Shown here piece after piece: positions 11,217 to 22,541 of a DNA stretch of 64,000 nt (its first letter is position 1; each line of letters starts with the position of its first letter). A model generated the notes under the pieces. That model ran no database searches and had not been told where the DNA came from. It saw only the letters and a program-made list of their open reading frames with translations. The stretch is from Tigriopus japonicus. Taxonomy: Eukaryota; Arthropoda; Copepoda; Harpacticoida; Harpacticidae. The translations under genes were made by a program, and so were the position numbers. The DNA lies in the NCBI GenBank assembly GCA_010645155.1, contig CM021312.1, positions 714,492-778,491 of the forward strand, given 5' to 3'.

Positions 11217-12970
11217 ACACGTCAGCATTGCAAAGATTTGAAGCGGAAGGTTGTTAGCAATGACTGCCATTATGATAAATCATTCTTCTGGATCACAGAG
11301 AGTTCGGAGGATTTTTTTTCAAATTCTTGTACCACTCAAAGTTGACATCCTTTTTTATTTTTTTATCTCATGTCTTCGGGCTTTCTCGAAATCAACTAGA
11401 CATAGAAATTGCCTTAGGGTGGCCAAATTCAGACTCGTTATGCGACATTCAAGTTTTCCGATAGATTTCCAAATTATGGAACGATCTTTTGGCACGTTGG
11501 GTGCCGGTTGGTACTAAGACAAATGTTGTTAGCAATGCAAGCCATTACATTCACACAACTTCTTTGTTATTCCTCTACTTGTACACAAAATATCAAATTC
11601 CTCTACGACTCATTTTCTTACATTTTTTCTTTCATATTTTGCTAATGATCAAATAATTTTGAACCCTGAAATATTCCAGGCCTGCCAAATTGATCTTACT
11701 TCCAACCAATATTTCAGTATTTTTGGGGTGGAAAAAAACAAGTCCTTTTGAGCACTTTCTTATTAACCATAAATTTCCAAGTAACATTTGCATTGCTAAA
11801 GCATTGAAATGTTAATCTTTCATTTTCTGACCATGACCTAACTTTGAACTCTGATCAATACAAATTGGCAACCCTGAACTGAACAAATAATCTGGAGTCT
11901 AACATTTGAAAATGGGCATACGTCAATGCCGGGCGTCTTGAACACTCGAGGATACAAAATGCCAATTTTAGCATAAAGAGCATGTCATACACGTGTCAAT
12001 GCAATCCCACAAAAATTATCGTACCAAACGACTGGAAAAGTAGGAACAAAAAGTGTTTTGTCGCGCAACAGACAATTAATGTGTTTATTGTCCATAAATG
12101 AAAATTGTAGCAAATTGAAACTGAAAATTGTCAAGATTGGCTTGAACTGGTTTGATTGTTGGCTCCTGGTGAATATATTGACGAACTTGTTGAACACACA
12201 TTGGTACTTGGATAGTCAGTAATGGCTTTCGAACTGTAGAAAGCAAGAACTTGATCATTGGCGAACTTCCTCATTGAAATATAAAATAGTCCACCACTTA
12301 AATCGATGAAACATGGACGAAAGGAAGGGTATAAGCTGTATAAACCCATTTCTTGGCATCCCACGGCTTCCTTTGCATCACGAGGTCAGTAAAACCATGA
12401 TGTCACATCACTTAAGAGCATGGTCTGAAGTTTCTCTAATTAAGTCCTTATAAACTTCATTTTGTGGCCCACTAACAAACTGTCGATTGACTCTAAATTG
12501 ATCTCAACAGGTGGAATGAGTTAGATCAGTTGTAAGCTTATTATTTTCAAGACCATGGACAAGTTTTTGTTGCTTGAGTTTTGGTCGTTTCGTGATAGCA
12601 ATGAAGCACTCGTAGAACTGCTTTCTGTTGAGAAAATACGCACTTTTCAACTCCATGGAATCACAAGAGCCACCCATAAAGGCAAAAAGCCATCTTTGGG
12701 TACATTTTTCCAACATTTTGATGGAAAAATACTGTAAACGTTAAACGTCCAAAGATTGGCTGAGAGAGGTTGCGTGGCCAAGTAATAACATTCCGTGAAA
12801 AAAGACATTAGAAGGAAAAAGGATATTTCTTGATTAGATAGCTCGAAAATAGTCATTTGTTACATTTCAATAACATGAAAAACACAAAATTCATCATTTT
12901 TGATCAATGAAATGTAATTATAATCAAGGAATTTTTTGGCCTTTTAATTGAAAAGTTTGAAATTACTTTT
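11217..12970. other. Intergenic; no gene supported
   Basis: AT-rich, with only short unconvincing ORFs on both strands (for example a 77-codon frame on the minus strand at 12131-12364 with no recognisable domain). No repeat partner was found within the window. Confidence 0.45.
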
Positions 12971-12971
12971 A

Positions 12972-13125
12972 AAGGAGTCTTTCTATCAAGAAGGTGGAAT
13001 GATTTAGTACCAGGTTCATATGTGAGTCTACTACTGTTTTGTCATTTTATGATAAATTGCAAGATTACATCTCAACCTTCATCCAGACTTTAGATTGGTC
13101 TACTTGTAGTTCCTACTTTACATTT
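12972..13125 (+). pseudogene. LINE C-terminal remnant
   Basis: The plus strand reads 'VFLSRRWNDLVPG' and then, after a frameshift, 'ESTTVLSFYDKLQDY'. This follows the arrangement at the very end of many LINE ORF2 proteins (an F-RRWNDLP-like motif, then V-x-S-F-x-x-x-L-D/Q). Very short and broken; low-copy remnant. Confidence 0.45.
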
Positions 13126-13189
13126 CAACCTGAATTTCATTTTCACATGCTTAAAATTTCTTTTTGTTTTCATCCTCCTGAGTGATTTG

Positions 13190-13274
13190 GATAACTGATT
13201 TTATTTGCAGAGAGAGATATACAGGTTAAGATCAGATAGAGAGAAATAGAGAAGCAAAGAGGGAGTACTCTACA
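13190..13274 (-). other. Putative start of 3' LTR of the Ty3/gypsy element
   Basis: On the minus strand, downstream of pol, a purine-rich tract (CTTGAGGGGCG, 13285-13275) is followed at once by TGTAGAGTACTCCC. This has the layout of a polypurine tract followed by a TG-starting LTR, and AATAAA lies about 70 bp inside. The far end of the LTR is not determined and no matching 5' LTR exists to the right of gag, so this is tentative. Confidence 0.4.
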
Positions 13275-13370
13275 CGCCCCTCAAGATGGGTTGTCAAAAC
13301 CATATGAATTTCAATTGGCAGTGGCCGTATCCAGAATCACTCGGCAATAAACACTGTGAGATTTGACATT

Positions 13371-16300
13371 TCAGTCTAATTTGAATGATACAGTTTTGCC
13401 AAAAGGTTTGATGAATTTTCGATTTCTTCGAAATATTTTATCACCGTCGTCTAATTCATAACTTCTTCCATGTTCGAGAAGCTTTGTTACGGTTGCTTTG
13501 CAATCCCAAATTTTGCTGATAGGGTTTTGCACTAACACCTTTGTTCCTATTGCAATTGTTTTTAATGGCTTGGATCGAATATCAGATTGCAAGGTTTTTC
13601 GTACTCGTATCTTGTCCCTTGCTGCTTTGCCATCGGGGCAAAAATCTTGATCAACCGATATCTTGGGAAGAGCGTTTCGCAAACTCCTACCAAAGAATAG
13701 CTGATTTGGAGAATATCCGTCCTCTCTTGGGATTCCTTGAAAATGACTCAATGCAATATTGAAGTCTTCTCCACTCAAGTTACATTTCTTAAGTAGACTC
13801 TTGATGGATTTTACTGATTATTCAGCTAGACCGTTCGATGAAGGATTATAAGGTGATGAGGTCTCGTGAATTGTTCCATGGTTCTTCAAGTACGTGGTCA
13901 TTTCTGTTCTGAATTGAGGACCGTTGTCGGATCGGAGAACTTTTGGGTATCCGAATGTGAGAAAAACATTTTCCATCACTTTAATGACATCTGTTGTGGT
14001 GGTCCTCCTCAACTTGTGTGCAAATATGTATCCAGAATAGGCATCAGTCATTGCTAACCAGGTCTGACCTGACCATTGAAATAGATCTGCTCCAATCAAA
14101 TCCATTGGTCCTGAGGTCGTTGTACTTTGAATGGGTTCTGCTCTCTGAGAGGCTTGAAATCTTTGGCAAGCTTGGCATTTTTCAATCAAGTTCTGGATTT
14201 CATTATTGATCCCTGGCCAGTAATACAGTTGCTGAGCAGCTTGTCTTGTTTTGTTGATGCCTTGGTGAGATATATGTAACATCCTTAAAATCTCTTTCCT
14301 GGCAAGGTATGGAACGATAATACGATTTCCATAGATAATTAATGTCTCTTCTTCACTGTCAAAAAGAGATAGATCTTGCCATATATTTGAGAATACTCGA
14401 GCAGGGTGTGAAGCAGGCAGCTTTTTAACGTCAACTTCTTTGCGCAACGCTTGTATAAGAGATCTGTAATCATCATCAATGTTATCAAATAACATTTGAA
14501 GTGAAGGATCTTCCGCCACTCTATAGCACATTTCAACATTGTCTTCTTTGTCCATTTCCTCGGGAGGAAAAACTGGTGCTCTGGAGAGTGCGTCGGCAAT
14601 TAAATGATCCTTACCAGCATTCCATGTTATATTGAAATTGTAGGGAGAAAGCGCTTCGCGGAAACGTAAAAGACGAGGGTTCGTAATGTCAGTGATTGGC
14701 TTTTTCATGATTCCAATCAAAGATTTATGATCTGTGATAACTGTAAAATTGTCCATTCCCCTTAAGTAGTAATCACATTTTTGCATTGCTCGTACAATGG
14801 CAAGACATTCAAGTTCAATTACCGCATAATTTGATTGTGCTTGAGTTAATGCAAATGATCCACATTGGACAATTCTCGGTTGTCCTTCTCTTGTTCTTTG
14901 TAATAGCATGAATCCTATTCCATGCGTTCGAGATGCATCTGTCAGCAATTCAGTTGGAAGAGATGGATCGAAGGGGTGCACTAACACTTCAGAGGTCAAA
15001 ATTCGTTTCACTTTTTGAAATTCTTCTTCATGGTCAGGAAGCCATTGAAACGGGTTGTCTTTCTTTAAAAGTTGACGCATATTTCGTGTCATATGCGTTA
15101 TATCGGGAATGAAATTTCCCAATTGGTTGACAAGTCCCAAGAATGATCTTAAAGTAGTCAGATCTCTTGGTGAAGGAAATTTTGACAGTGCCTGAATCTT
15201 TTCAGGATTCGGCTTTACTCCATTTTCAGACACAATATATCCAGCAAATTTTACTTCGCGTCCGAATTGAAACTTTCGTCGTGAAATGGTCAAATTAATG
15301 TTTCGGCATTTCTTGAGAACGAGTCTTATTCGTTTTAATAATTCACTTTCTGTGGGTGCCCAAAGTAAGATGTCATCAACAATCTTCTCAGCCCATTCAA
15401 ATTCATTCACAACTGCGTCTGATCTCTTGCACCATTCATCATTTGTGGATGCAAGTCCCATGGGCCCTCTTTTATATTGATATTTCCCGTTGAATAATAA
15501 AAATGTTGTTAATTTCGAAGCTTCTTCAGAAAGCTGAATTTGAAAATAGCCTTGGACCGCATCCATCACGGCGAAATATCGAGCATCTGGCTGGATTTTT
15601 CTTACAATTTCTTGGGCTGATGGAAATGGATGCACTGGCCTAACAACATGTTTGTTCAATTCTCGGAAATCAGTAACTAAACGAAGTCCACCTTTGCCTC
15701 CTTCTTTCGGTACAAATTGGGCAGGGGAAATCCATTCGGTTGCATCGGGTGCGGGCACCAAAACGTTGCTTTTTATCAATTTAGTAACTAATTCCGTGGC
15801 GTCATCTTGCCAATGATGTGGAACTGGTCGAGCTTTCATTACTCGAAGCGGGTTAATCGGTTCATCTTTGAGTTTAATTTCCATTGGAGGACCTTCCATT
15901 GGTTTGTCAGGTAAAGTGTCGCTAATAACATCTTGGAAGTCCTCGAAAACTTTTTCCAAAGTTGCATTTTCATGGTTCACATGTAAACAAGACGGAAATG
16001 ATGGCGGAATAACGCCTAAATTGACCAGGTCGTGCCAACTCACTAGAATTTCTGAATTCAAATCTTTTGAAATAATGGCACTTATGTATACCGTCTTTTT
16101 ACTAGGAATATTCGCTGCCAATAAGGCTGTTCCCTCGCAATTCATTCGTTGCCCATTTGCAGCTCGCAGAAATTCCTTCTCTTTAGAATAAGGAATTCTA
16201 TACTTTTGGGCAATGTCATAAGCAATAACGGTGCGGGTTGCTCCAGTGTCGGGTACCACAAAATATGAAAATTTGTTTTGTCCTACCGTGAACTCGATGG

Positions 16301-16694
16301 CCAACTTGGGTGTTGGTTTACTTCTGGTAACCGTTGCGGGTTTCACTGTGGACAGGGTGTTACCTGCATATTGAGATTCATTGTTTGGTACAGATGAAGA
16401 TAATCTCGAAGGAGCTCGTGAAGAAACTCTTGATTGAGGTCTTGATGAACCACGATTAAAATTCGATGATCTATGATCATTTGAACGGTTGGAATTCCAC
16501 TCTTTTAAACAAATTATGGTGGCCTGGCTATTATTGGCACAGTTTTTGCAATATACCTTATCCTTGGTACAATCGGTACGTCGGTGTTTAGCGGAACCAC
16601 ATCGAAAACACTTATTTTTGCAATGATCTGGCAATCCATTTTTGTGCCATTGGGATGAAGAACTTTGATTCCATTTTTTCTTGAATTTTTGCAC
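13371..16694 (-). pseudogene. pol: Ty3/gypsy pol polyprotein, one in-frame stop
   Basis: The minus-strand frame runs from a CCHC zinc knuckle (C29-x2-C32-x4-H37-x4-C42) through an aspartic protease (DTG at residues 149-151), reverse transcriptase (VDD catalytic motif near residue 436), RNase H (TDAS and DHKS motifs) and integrase (HHCC zinc finger near 808, then catalytic Asp residues near 865 and 924 and Glu at 958). A TAA at 13820-13818 follows directly after that Glu. The same frame then continues open to 13371 with the rest of the integrase, so one nonsense change breaks an otherwise complete pol. The RT lacks the usual VPFGL word and has GPMGLAST-DE-CKRSD, as in Mag-like lineages. No env was seen. 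Confidence 0.9.
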
Positions 16695-17696
16695 TTGTCT
16701 CAGAATCGGAAGATTGAGTACAAGACTTTTTATTATAGTTGGTCACTTCCCAAGTAGTAATTTTCTTTTGAACATCTTCAAAGCTGGGTGTTTTCAATTC
16801 CAATAATTTGGTGAGCAATTTGTCTTCCTTAATACCAGTTAACACCCGAAATACTTGAAGTTCATCTGATGTTAGACTTGGCAGATCGGCTTCGTAACTA
16901 AGTTGAATTAGTATTGCCACAAAATTGGAAGGTGTTTGGTCCTGTTTTCTTGTGTAACGGAAATATTCTAGTCTTCGCGTAAATAAAGGATATCTCAAGG
17001 CGAATTCTTCTTCAATTGTTTTGATCATTCCGTTGTCCCCAAAAATTTTCATGAAGGGATCAATTTTTATTTCAATTTTAACTTCTAATTCTGGATCGAT
17101 AAATTGTTTAACGTATTCCTGTTGCTCTTTAATTGATGATGTGCTTTCTAAATCATTCGAGGTGAAAAATGAATTGAGTTTTTTAATCCAAGATCTTAAT
17201 TCAATCGGATTATTTTCCAAAGACAAAATCGGAGGAGCCAAGGTCGTATTCATTGGAGCTTTCATCTTTCCTCGGCTTGGTAAAGATATTGGCATTGCTG
17301 TCGGAACTTGATCGGTTGCTTTCATGGCAGTTGCCATCTTTTCCAGTACGTTATCTTTTTCCGAAATAACGTCATTCATTTTAGCCTCCCATTCCTTAAC
17401 TTTTGAAGGTTCCACCAGAATCATGCATTTACTATATGCATGTTCAATTTTTACGAAGGATTCTTCAAATTTCTGAAACTCTTTCTTGACTTGTTCTGTC
17501 GCAAATACAGATGGATTTTTCTGTATGTTATCAATTGCTTTATCGAACGAACTTATTGCCCTTGAAAAATGTCCTCGAAATGTTCTCGCTGAGCGTTTTG
17601 CGTGTTCCAGTACTGCTTCGTCTCCAATGTCGGTTACAGTGGGCATCATCCCTTTTGAAGCTTCAACCATAATGGGATCCTTGTTGTCGGACATGG
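16612..17696 (-). CDS. gag: Ty3/gypsy Gag-like protein
   Basis: The most natural start is the Met of 'MSDNKDPIMVEASKG' near 17694; the frame upstream of it is only a translated minisatellite. The product of about 360 residues has a helical, coiled-coil-rich first half and a middle block ('PIELRSWIKKLNSFFTSND', 'FALRYPLFTRRLEYFRYTRK') laid out like the capsid region of Mag-type Gag. The zinc knuckle expected at the Gag end is instead in the pol frame. The gag and pol frames overlap by more than 80 nt and pol is +1 relative to gag, so either a programmed +1 shift or a one-base indel near 16.7 kb separates them. Confidence 0.8.
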
Positions 17697-17743
17697 TTCT
17701 TGTCGAGAGCACTGAACACTTGCACTGTTTCAAACGGTGACAG

Positions 17744-17856
17744 GACAACTCGACCCAGCGGACAACTCGACCCAGGACAACTCGACCCAGCGGACAACTC
17801 GACCCAGCAGACAACTCGACCCAGTGGACAACTCGACCCAGTAGACAACTCGACAT
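17744..17856. repeat. 17-bp minisatellite, 7 copies, at the gypsy/LINE junction
   Basis: Seven copies of GACAACTCGACCCAGYG (one shortened to 15 bp) lie between the start of gag and LINE sequence. This is where the 5' LTR would be expected. It may have replaced or bridged the LTR during a deletion or repair event. Confidence 0.85.
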
Positions 17857-18331
17857 AATGGACTTTCAAGTCGCTTTGTACAATGGCACCCAGGTCGCGC
17901 ACACTTGGGGATGAGTCAAGGATATTCTGGCCCATCCGATATTGTGTTTTTAGGTTTTTAGAGCCAAAATGAACAACCGAGCATTTGCCGGAGTTAAAAC
18001 TCATCTTCCAGGTGTCAGCCCAATTTCCGAGCCGGTTTATGTCATCTTGGAGGGAAACGGCTTGCTCAGGTGTGCTTCCTGGAGCAAATAATTTGGTATC
18101 GTCATTAAAAAGGGAGAGTTTGTTTGAAATTCCGTCCCCAATATCATCTATGTAGGCTAGGAACAAGACTGGGCCCAGAACTGAACCTTGAGGTACACCA
18201 CTTGTGACATGAGTCCATTCTGATTTTGCTCCATTAAGATCAACTCTTTGCTGTCTATTGGATAGCCATGCTTCCACCCACCTGAGCTCAGAGCCATGTA
18301 AGCCCAGACCCGAGAGTTTTTTCAGTAGAAT

Positions 18332-18558
18332 TATTTTTTTTTATTGTGGGTGCTAGGGTCGGAGGTTTGAGCCTCGCCCGGCCAGCGAAGCCAGCCATCA
18401 CATCTTCCAAATCATTTCCGATAGGCAATCTCGTGTCCGGTATCAGATTGGTTCTCCGTCTGTGGATGTGGATTAGCGTCTAAAAGTTTCCCTGAGAGAG
18501 GTCGGGGAGGAGAATCGAACCTGGGACCTCTCTCAGGTGACTCTCTGACTGACCGAGT
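18332..18558 (-). mobile_element. tRNA-derived SINE, copy 1, inside LINE
   Basis: On the minus strand a tRNA-like head carries a good pol III B box (GGTTCGATTC, about 18510-18522) with an A-box-like stretch about 40 bp before it, then a unique body and an A-rich tail (the T-rich run at 18332-18343 on the plus strand). It splits the LINE between the codons for 'FDKVSH' and 'ILLKKL'. Flanking words CAGTAGAAT and CAGTCAGAAAT may be a damaged target duplication. Confidence 0.75.
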
Positions 18559-18989
18559 CAGTCAGAAATGACTGACTTTGTCAAATGCTTTGCAGAAGTC
18601 GAAGTAAACAGAGTCGACCAGATATCCAGCGTCAACTGATTCGGTAATTTGTTCTAAATATTCCAACAAGCCCGTGGTGCATGATCTTGAGCTTCTGAAA
18701 CCGTGCTGAGTTTGGATAAGTTTCTCATTTCTTTCCAAGTGACCAACAATAAAATCCTTCAAAATTTATTCCAGGATTTTACCAACACCGCTAGTTAGGG
18801 AAATAGGCCTGTAATTTGACGGGTCATCTTTCTTCCCTTTTTTAAAGATGGGGCATACATTTCCGTCCCTCCAAGCCTGTGGCACTTCACCCTCGTTCGT
18901 GGAGTACGTTATAACGTACGTTATCTTTGGAGATATCCTTGCCTCGTTTAAAGAACGTTGGAAAAGGGCCGAGAGTGGCTTGCTGTTTG

Positions 18990-20257
18990 TAGAGTGCGTA
19001 GAAAAATTTACTGATTTTCACAAAAAAAATTAAATTCAATTTACTCCAAAAAGGCCAAAAAAATTAAAACAAAATTATTCCCCCACCGTATCAAAAATGG
19101 TAATATTGAATTCAAAGTTGCATTTAGTCATTCTGGTAATCATTCTTTGTAATACGGCTACAACTCAGCACATTTAGTTTTTTCTGGCTAAATATTAAGG
19201 CTTTATTTCTGGCATAGAAGAAATTTGAACTGAAGACAGATGTGTTCGGAGGGTCCAACCGTTTAAGATAAAAAAAGAGCTAAATACCTCAGCTTAGGGG
19301 CAAATTTTCGAGCTAAAAGAGCTAGTTTTTTGGAAAAAGAGCTAAAAAAGAGCTGAATTTAAAAAGGCTAAAAACACTAATATGATCATAGTTTTGGGCC
19401 TTACGTAATTGGCAGTGTATTTAAAACATGGAAAAATTGCTTTTTGTAGTTTTTTTCTTACTGTCTTAAAAACGGTCAAGAAAAAAAGGTTGTTCTGCAA
19501 AGTGATGTTGGCTTTTTGAATGTTACAGATAGAGCAACGATAATGCACAGATCACTAGAAGATAGTGATCCGTGGATAATGAAAGACCTTTATGCCTCGG
19601 TTATTGGTAAAAGCCGTTTTTCATTTCGGGGCCGATCAGAGAAAAATCAAATTTAACCCATTGTTTGGCCCGCAATTCAAAGCTCACAAGCTAAATTTCA
19701 ACCACATCAAATGAACTTTATGTCAGTTAGAGTAGAGTAGTTAGAATCAAAGAGTAAACTAAGCCAAGGTTTTAGTCGGTACCAGCACGTTAATGGAGGC
19801 CAAACCTATCCAAAAGCTGCAATTTTTTTTGCTTCAGCAGGAAGAGCCATACTTTGGAGTCGTTTGTCCTGAAAAATCTTACGTATTTGTAAGAAGAATG
19901 ACCATTTTTGAACAAGCCTCATTTTGTTGAGGTAGAAAATCTGGCAACTTCAAAAATTGTAAAAAGGAGCCAAAAATCCCTAAAATTCTCAGAAAAGGAG
20001 CTAAAAGAGCCAAAAGAGCTAAATGCTCAAATTTGGAGCCAAATTTCCAAAATATCAGAAAGAAGAGCTAAATTTAGCTCTAAAGGGCTAAAATTGGTCA
20101 GGCTGGATGTGTTAGCACCTGTTTTTTGGCGCCAATTATGACTTGAGGTGACCAAAAAATGGCCCACGAAAAGGGCCAAAAAATTTAAAATTGGACAAAA
20201 AGAGGCAAAAAATTTAAAGAAAATTTACGATTTAATTAAATTATTCTACTCACTTTA
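18990..20257. mobile_element. hAT-like non-autonomous element (outer), with empty site elsewhere
   Basis: It interrupts the LINE exactly between GCTTGCTG and ATTTGTTTCC; the paralogous LINE at 10080-10100 reads straight through. Terminal repeats are TAGAGTGCGTAGAA (left) and TAAAGTGAGTAGAA (right, reverse complement). The target CTGATTTG is present at 20258-20265 and, with one base lost, at 18983-18989. After removing the nested element at 19247-20105 only about 400 bp remain, rich in GGCCAAAAAA words on both sides. No transposase. Confidence 0.85.
19247..20105. mobile_element. hAT-like non-autonomous element (nested inner)
   Basis: Perfect 8-bp duplication GATGTGTT flanks it (19239-19246 and 20106-20113). 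The ends are CGGAGGGTCCAA and, reverse complement of the right end, CAGCCTGACCAA: weakly inverted, with a hAT-like CAG start on the right. The interior near both ends is made of repeated GAGCTAAA/GAGCCAAA words in the same orientation. Non-coding. Confidence 0.7.
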
Positions 20258-20820
20258 CTGATTTGTTTCCTTACTTCATAGAGAACTCGTGGTAGAATAC
20301 CATCAGGGCCAGGGGCGGCTTGTTTTTTATCTTTGAAATTACGCCCTCGACCCTCTCTGGAGTGATTTGGAGTTCTACAGGTGGAAGGTCTGCACATGTG
20401 ACTACTTCAGATTTTTCTGAGTGAGCAACGACAAGAGGAGTAAACACGGAGGAAAAGAACTGATTGAAGACTTCAGTCTTTTCCTGGTCGGATTGTATCT
20501 CCTTGCCATTTGGATCACTCAAGTAATCAATTTGGCAATTGAGTTTATGTACGAATATACACTAGCTGTTTTTCGTTCCCAGGCATCGTAAGGTTTGTTT
20601 CATACAACCTTTTTGCCTCTTTGACTTCCTGTGTTACTGCAATCGACAGCGCTTTCAGCCTCTCTCTGAGTTGTGACGACTTCACATGCTTCAGTCGCCG
20701 TCTAACCCTTCTCTTTGTATTTATTAATGTAAGCAAGGGAACAGACATCCAAGGAGGTCTCAACGAGCATTGCCTTACACTCATAGGAATTGACATAGAG
20801 GATCCATTATCCAGGGTCAA

Positions 20821-21729
20821 ATGTTAAACCTAAAGAAACTCATGTTTTGGTAATGGAATGATCTGAAAAATAATGTAGATTATAGGTTTAGGTTTGATTG
20901 CCTAGTAAGACCGCTATATCTAGAAAAGGCCCATAAGAAACTTGAAAACATCAAGTTAAGGATATATCAGTGTAGCAGTACACGGTGTTCAATTGACTTG
21001 AAGACATCATTATTAAGTTTTTGGTATTTGATTGAAGGTATTTGACCAGTTTTGGGGTGAAGAGACAATGGCACATTTGAAATTGTGCTCTGGTAATTAG
21101 GTCACGGGCCAAATATTGAAGTAATGTCACTCAAAACATGCTTAAAAATATTAATGAATATTTTCTTTAATACAATTGGTAGCTATACGTGGGTTGCGGG
21201 TTGTCTAAAGTATTGGTGAATCTATTTTATTCCAATTTTTAATGGCAATTTTTGAACAACATTCTCGAATTACGAAAATGGACTTTGGTTAAGCCATATT
21301 AGAACAATGGCTCAATAGATTTCGGTGATATTTTTTAGGTACTGACAACCATGAGACCACCTTAGGAATGAAAAAATTCAGAAAATTCTGAAGATAGTTT
21401 TCTGGTGTATTTTAATTACCTTATATCCTTTTCTCGGTCGTGACTTAATTAATAGAACTCAATTACTTGTGCAACATTGTCTCCTCACCTCAAAACTAGT
21501 CTCAAATATCTTTAGAACTTATAAATGACTTCTCCAGCTCAATTAAGCACTGTGGCTACTCTGACAATGAATGACATATTGAGCCCAAATGCAAGTTATT
21601 TCCTCTTTTTTCGACATTTATTTTCACTTCCAACCTTTTTCTGCACTTTGTTTTCACTTTTGGGTACATTTTTCTGCAACTTTTGTGAACTAAAAGGGAA
21701 AATATATTTTTACTTTCTGCCCGCCCTTA
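20821..21729. repeat. Flanking repeat, second copy of 10550-11216
   Basis: Same sequence as 10550-11216 apart from scattered substitutions and about 230 extra bases at 21140-21370. It ends at the same CCCGCCCTTA as copy 1. Confidence 0.7.
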
Positions 21730-21737
21730 GTAATCAC

Positions 21738-22533
21738 TAGGCACAGGCCTTTTTTTGCCTTTTTGCACTTTTTGCCTTTATTTACACGATTTTTTACGAA
21801 TTCGGCCTAAAATGAACAAATTGTTGAGAGTTTGCTATTTCTTCTTTGAAAATGTTTACTTTAGGAAGATTTTTTTTCAAACTTTAAAACTAAATCTGAT
21901 TTTACAGCTCCCAGCGTAGGCTAGCATAGTAATGATTACTACTACTTCCTTATCTAAATTTTGCTCTTCAAGATTGGAAAATAACAAGCAGATGACAAGA
22001 AAGTATATGAAGCTTTTTGCAAGTGGGGCGCGTTATTTTTAGGCTGATTTGGCTTGCGGTGAGGCTGGTCGTTTGAAATTCGGTAGGTGTCTTAATCGAA
22101 AGTCAGTTGTTGATCGTTCGTCTAAATGGGCAAAACAAACGATCGACCCACTGAAACACTACATACAATCGAAAGAAATTTGAAGGAAAAACAAGAAAAT
22201 ACCATCATGTTGATAAAATATTTAAGTTTGAACGTGTTGTAATCGACATTTTGCTTCAAAGTCCATAAGGGACAATTCTCCTTTCTGCCCATTTAGGCAC
22301 TCGCCACGACCTCTAGCGGTTGGTTAAGCGAAACTCTGAGCTCTCGCCCCCCTTGGCTTTTTGATTCAAAAATTTCAGTTTTTTGCGAATTTTTTAAATT
22401 TTATTTGCGTTTTTTTGTTTTTATTTGCGCTTTTGACCTTTTTCTGCATTTTATTTTACGATTTTGGGCTGATTTTTGTGCAAATTTTGGTAACCAACAG
22501 CTTCTTTTTATTTGCAGTTTTTGCCCGTCCCTA
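21738..22533. mobile_element. hAT-like non-autonomous element
   Basis: Perfect 8-bp target duplication GTAATCAC at 21730-21737 and 22534-22541. Terminal inverted repeats TAGGCACAGGC and TAGGGACGGGC. The 796-bp interior is non-coding and AT-rich; subterminal zones repeat TTTTTGCC and TTTTATTTGCG words. Its right subterminal zone resembles the end of the repeat at 11085-11216. Confidence 0.85.
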
Positions 22534-22541
22534 GTAATCAC

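Larger units (their letters stand above)
17857..20820 (-). pseudogene. LINE ORF2, copy 2, interrupted by three insertions
   Basis: On the minus strand the pieces in order are: 20820-20545 (basic linker), 20522-20271 (pre-RT and start of RT, 'EVFNQFFSSVFTP'), 18982-18562 (RT with motif A 'FDFCKAFDKV') and about 18300-17857 (motif B 'SGVPQGSVLGP', catalytic motif 'LFNDDTKLF', then the thumb). Both catalytic Asp of the xxDD box are present, although the usual FADD is FNDD. Gaps are filled by a 1.27-kb hAT-like element (18990-20257) and a SINE (about 18332-18558). The ORF stops at the gypsy minisatellite (17856), so its C-terminal end is missing. The endonuclease domain is absent. Confidence 0.85.

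Noticed and set aside
17696..18277. Continuous minus-strand frame joining LINE RT to a 'VELSAGSSCPLGRVV' repeat
   Set aside because: A chance fusion of the LINE frame with the 17-bp minisatellite, not a real protein tail.
18505..18525. Genuine tRNA gene
   Set aside because: A B box is present, but no cloverleaf with acceptor stem is formed; the body and A-rich tail show a SINE.
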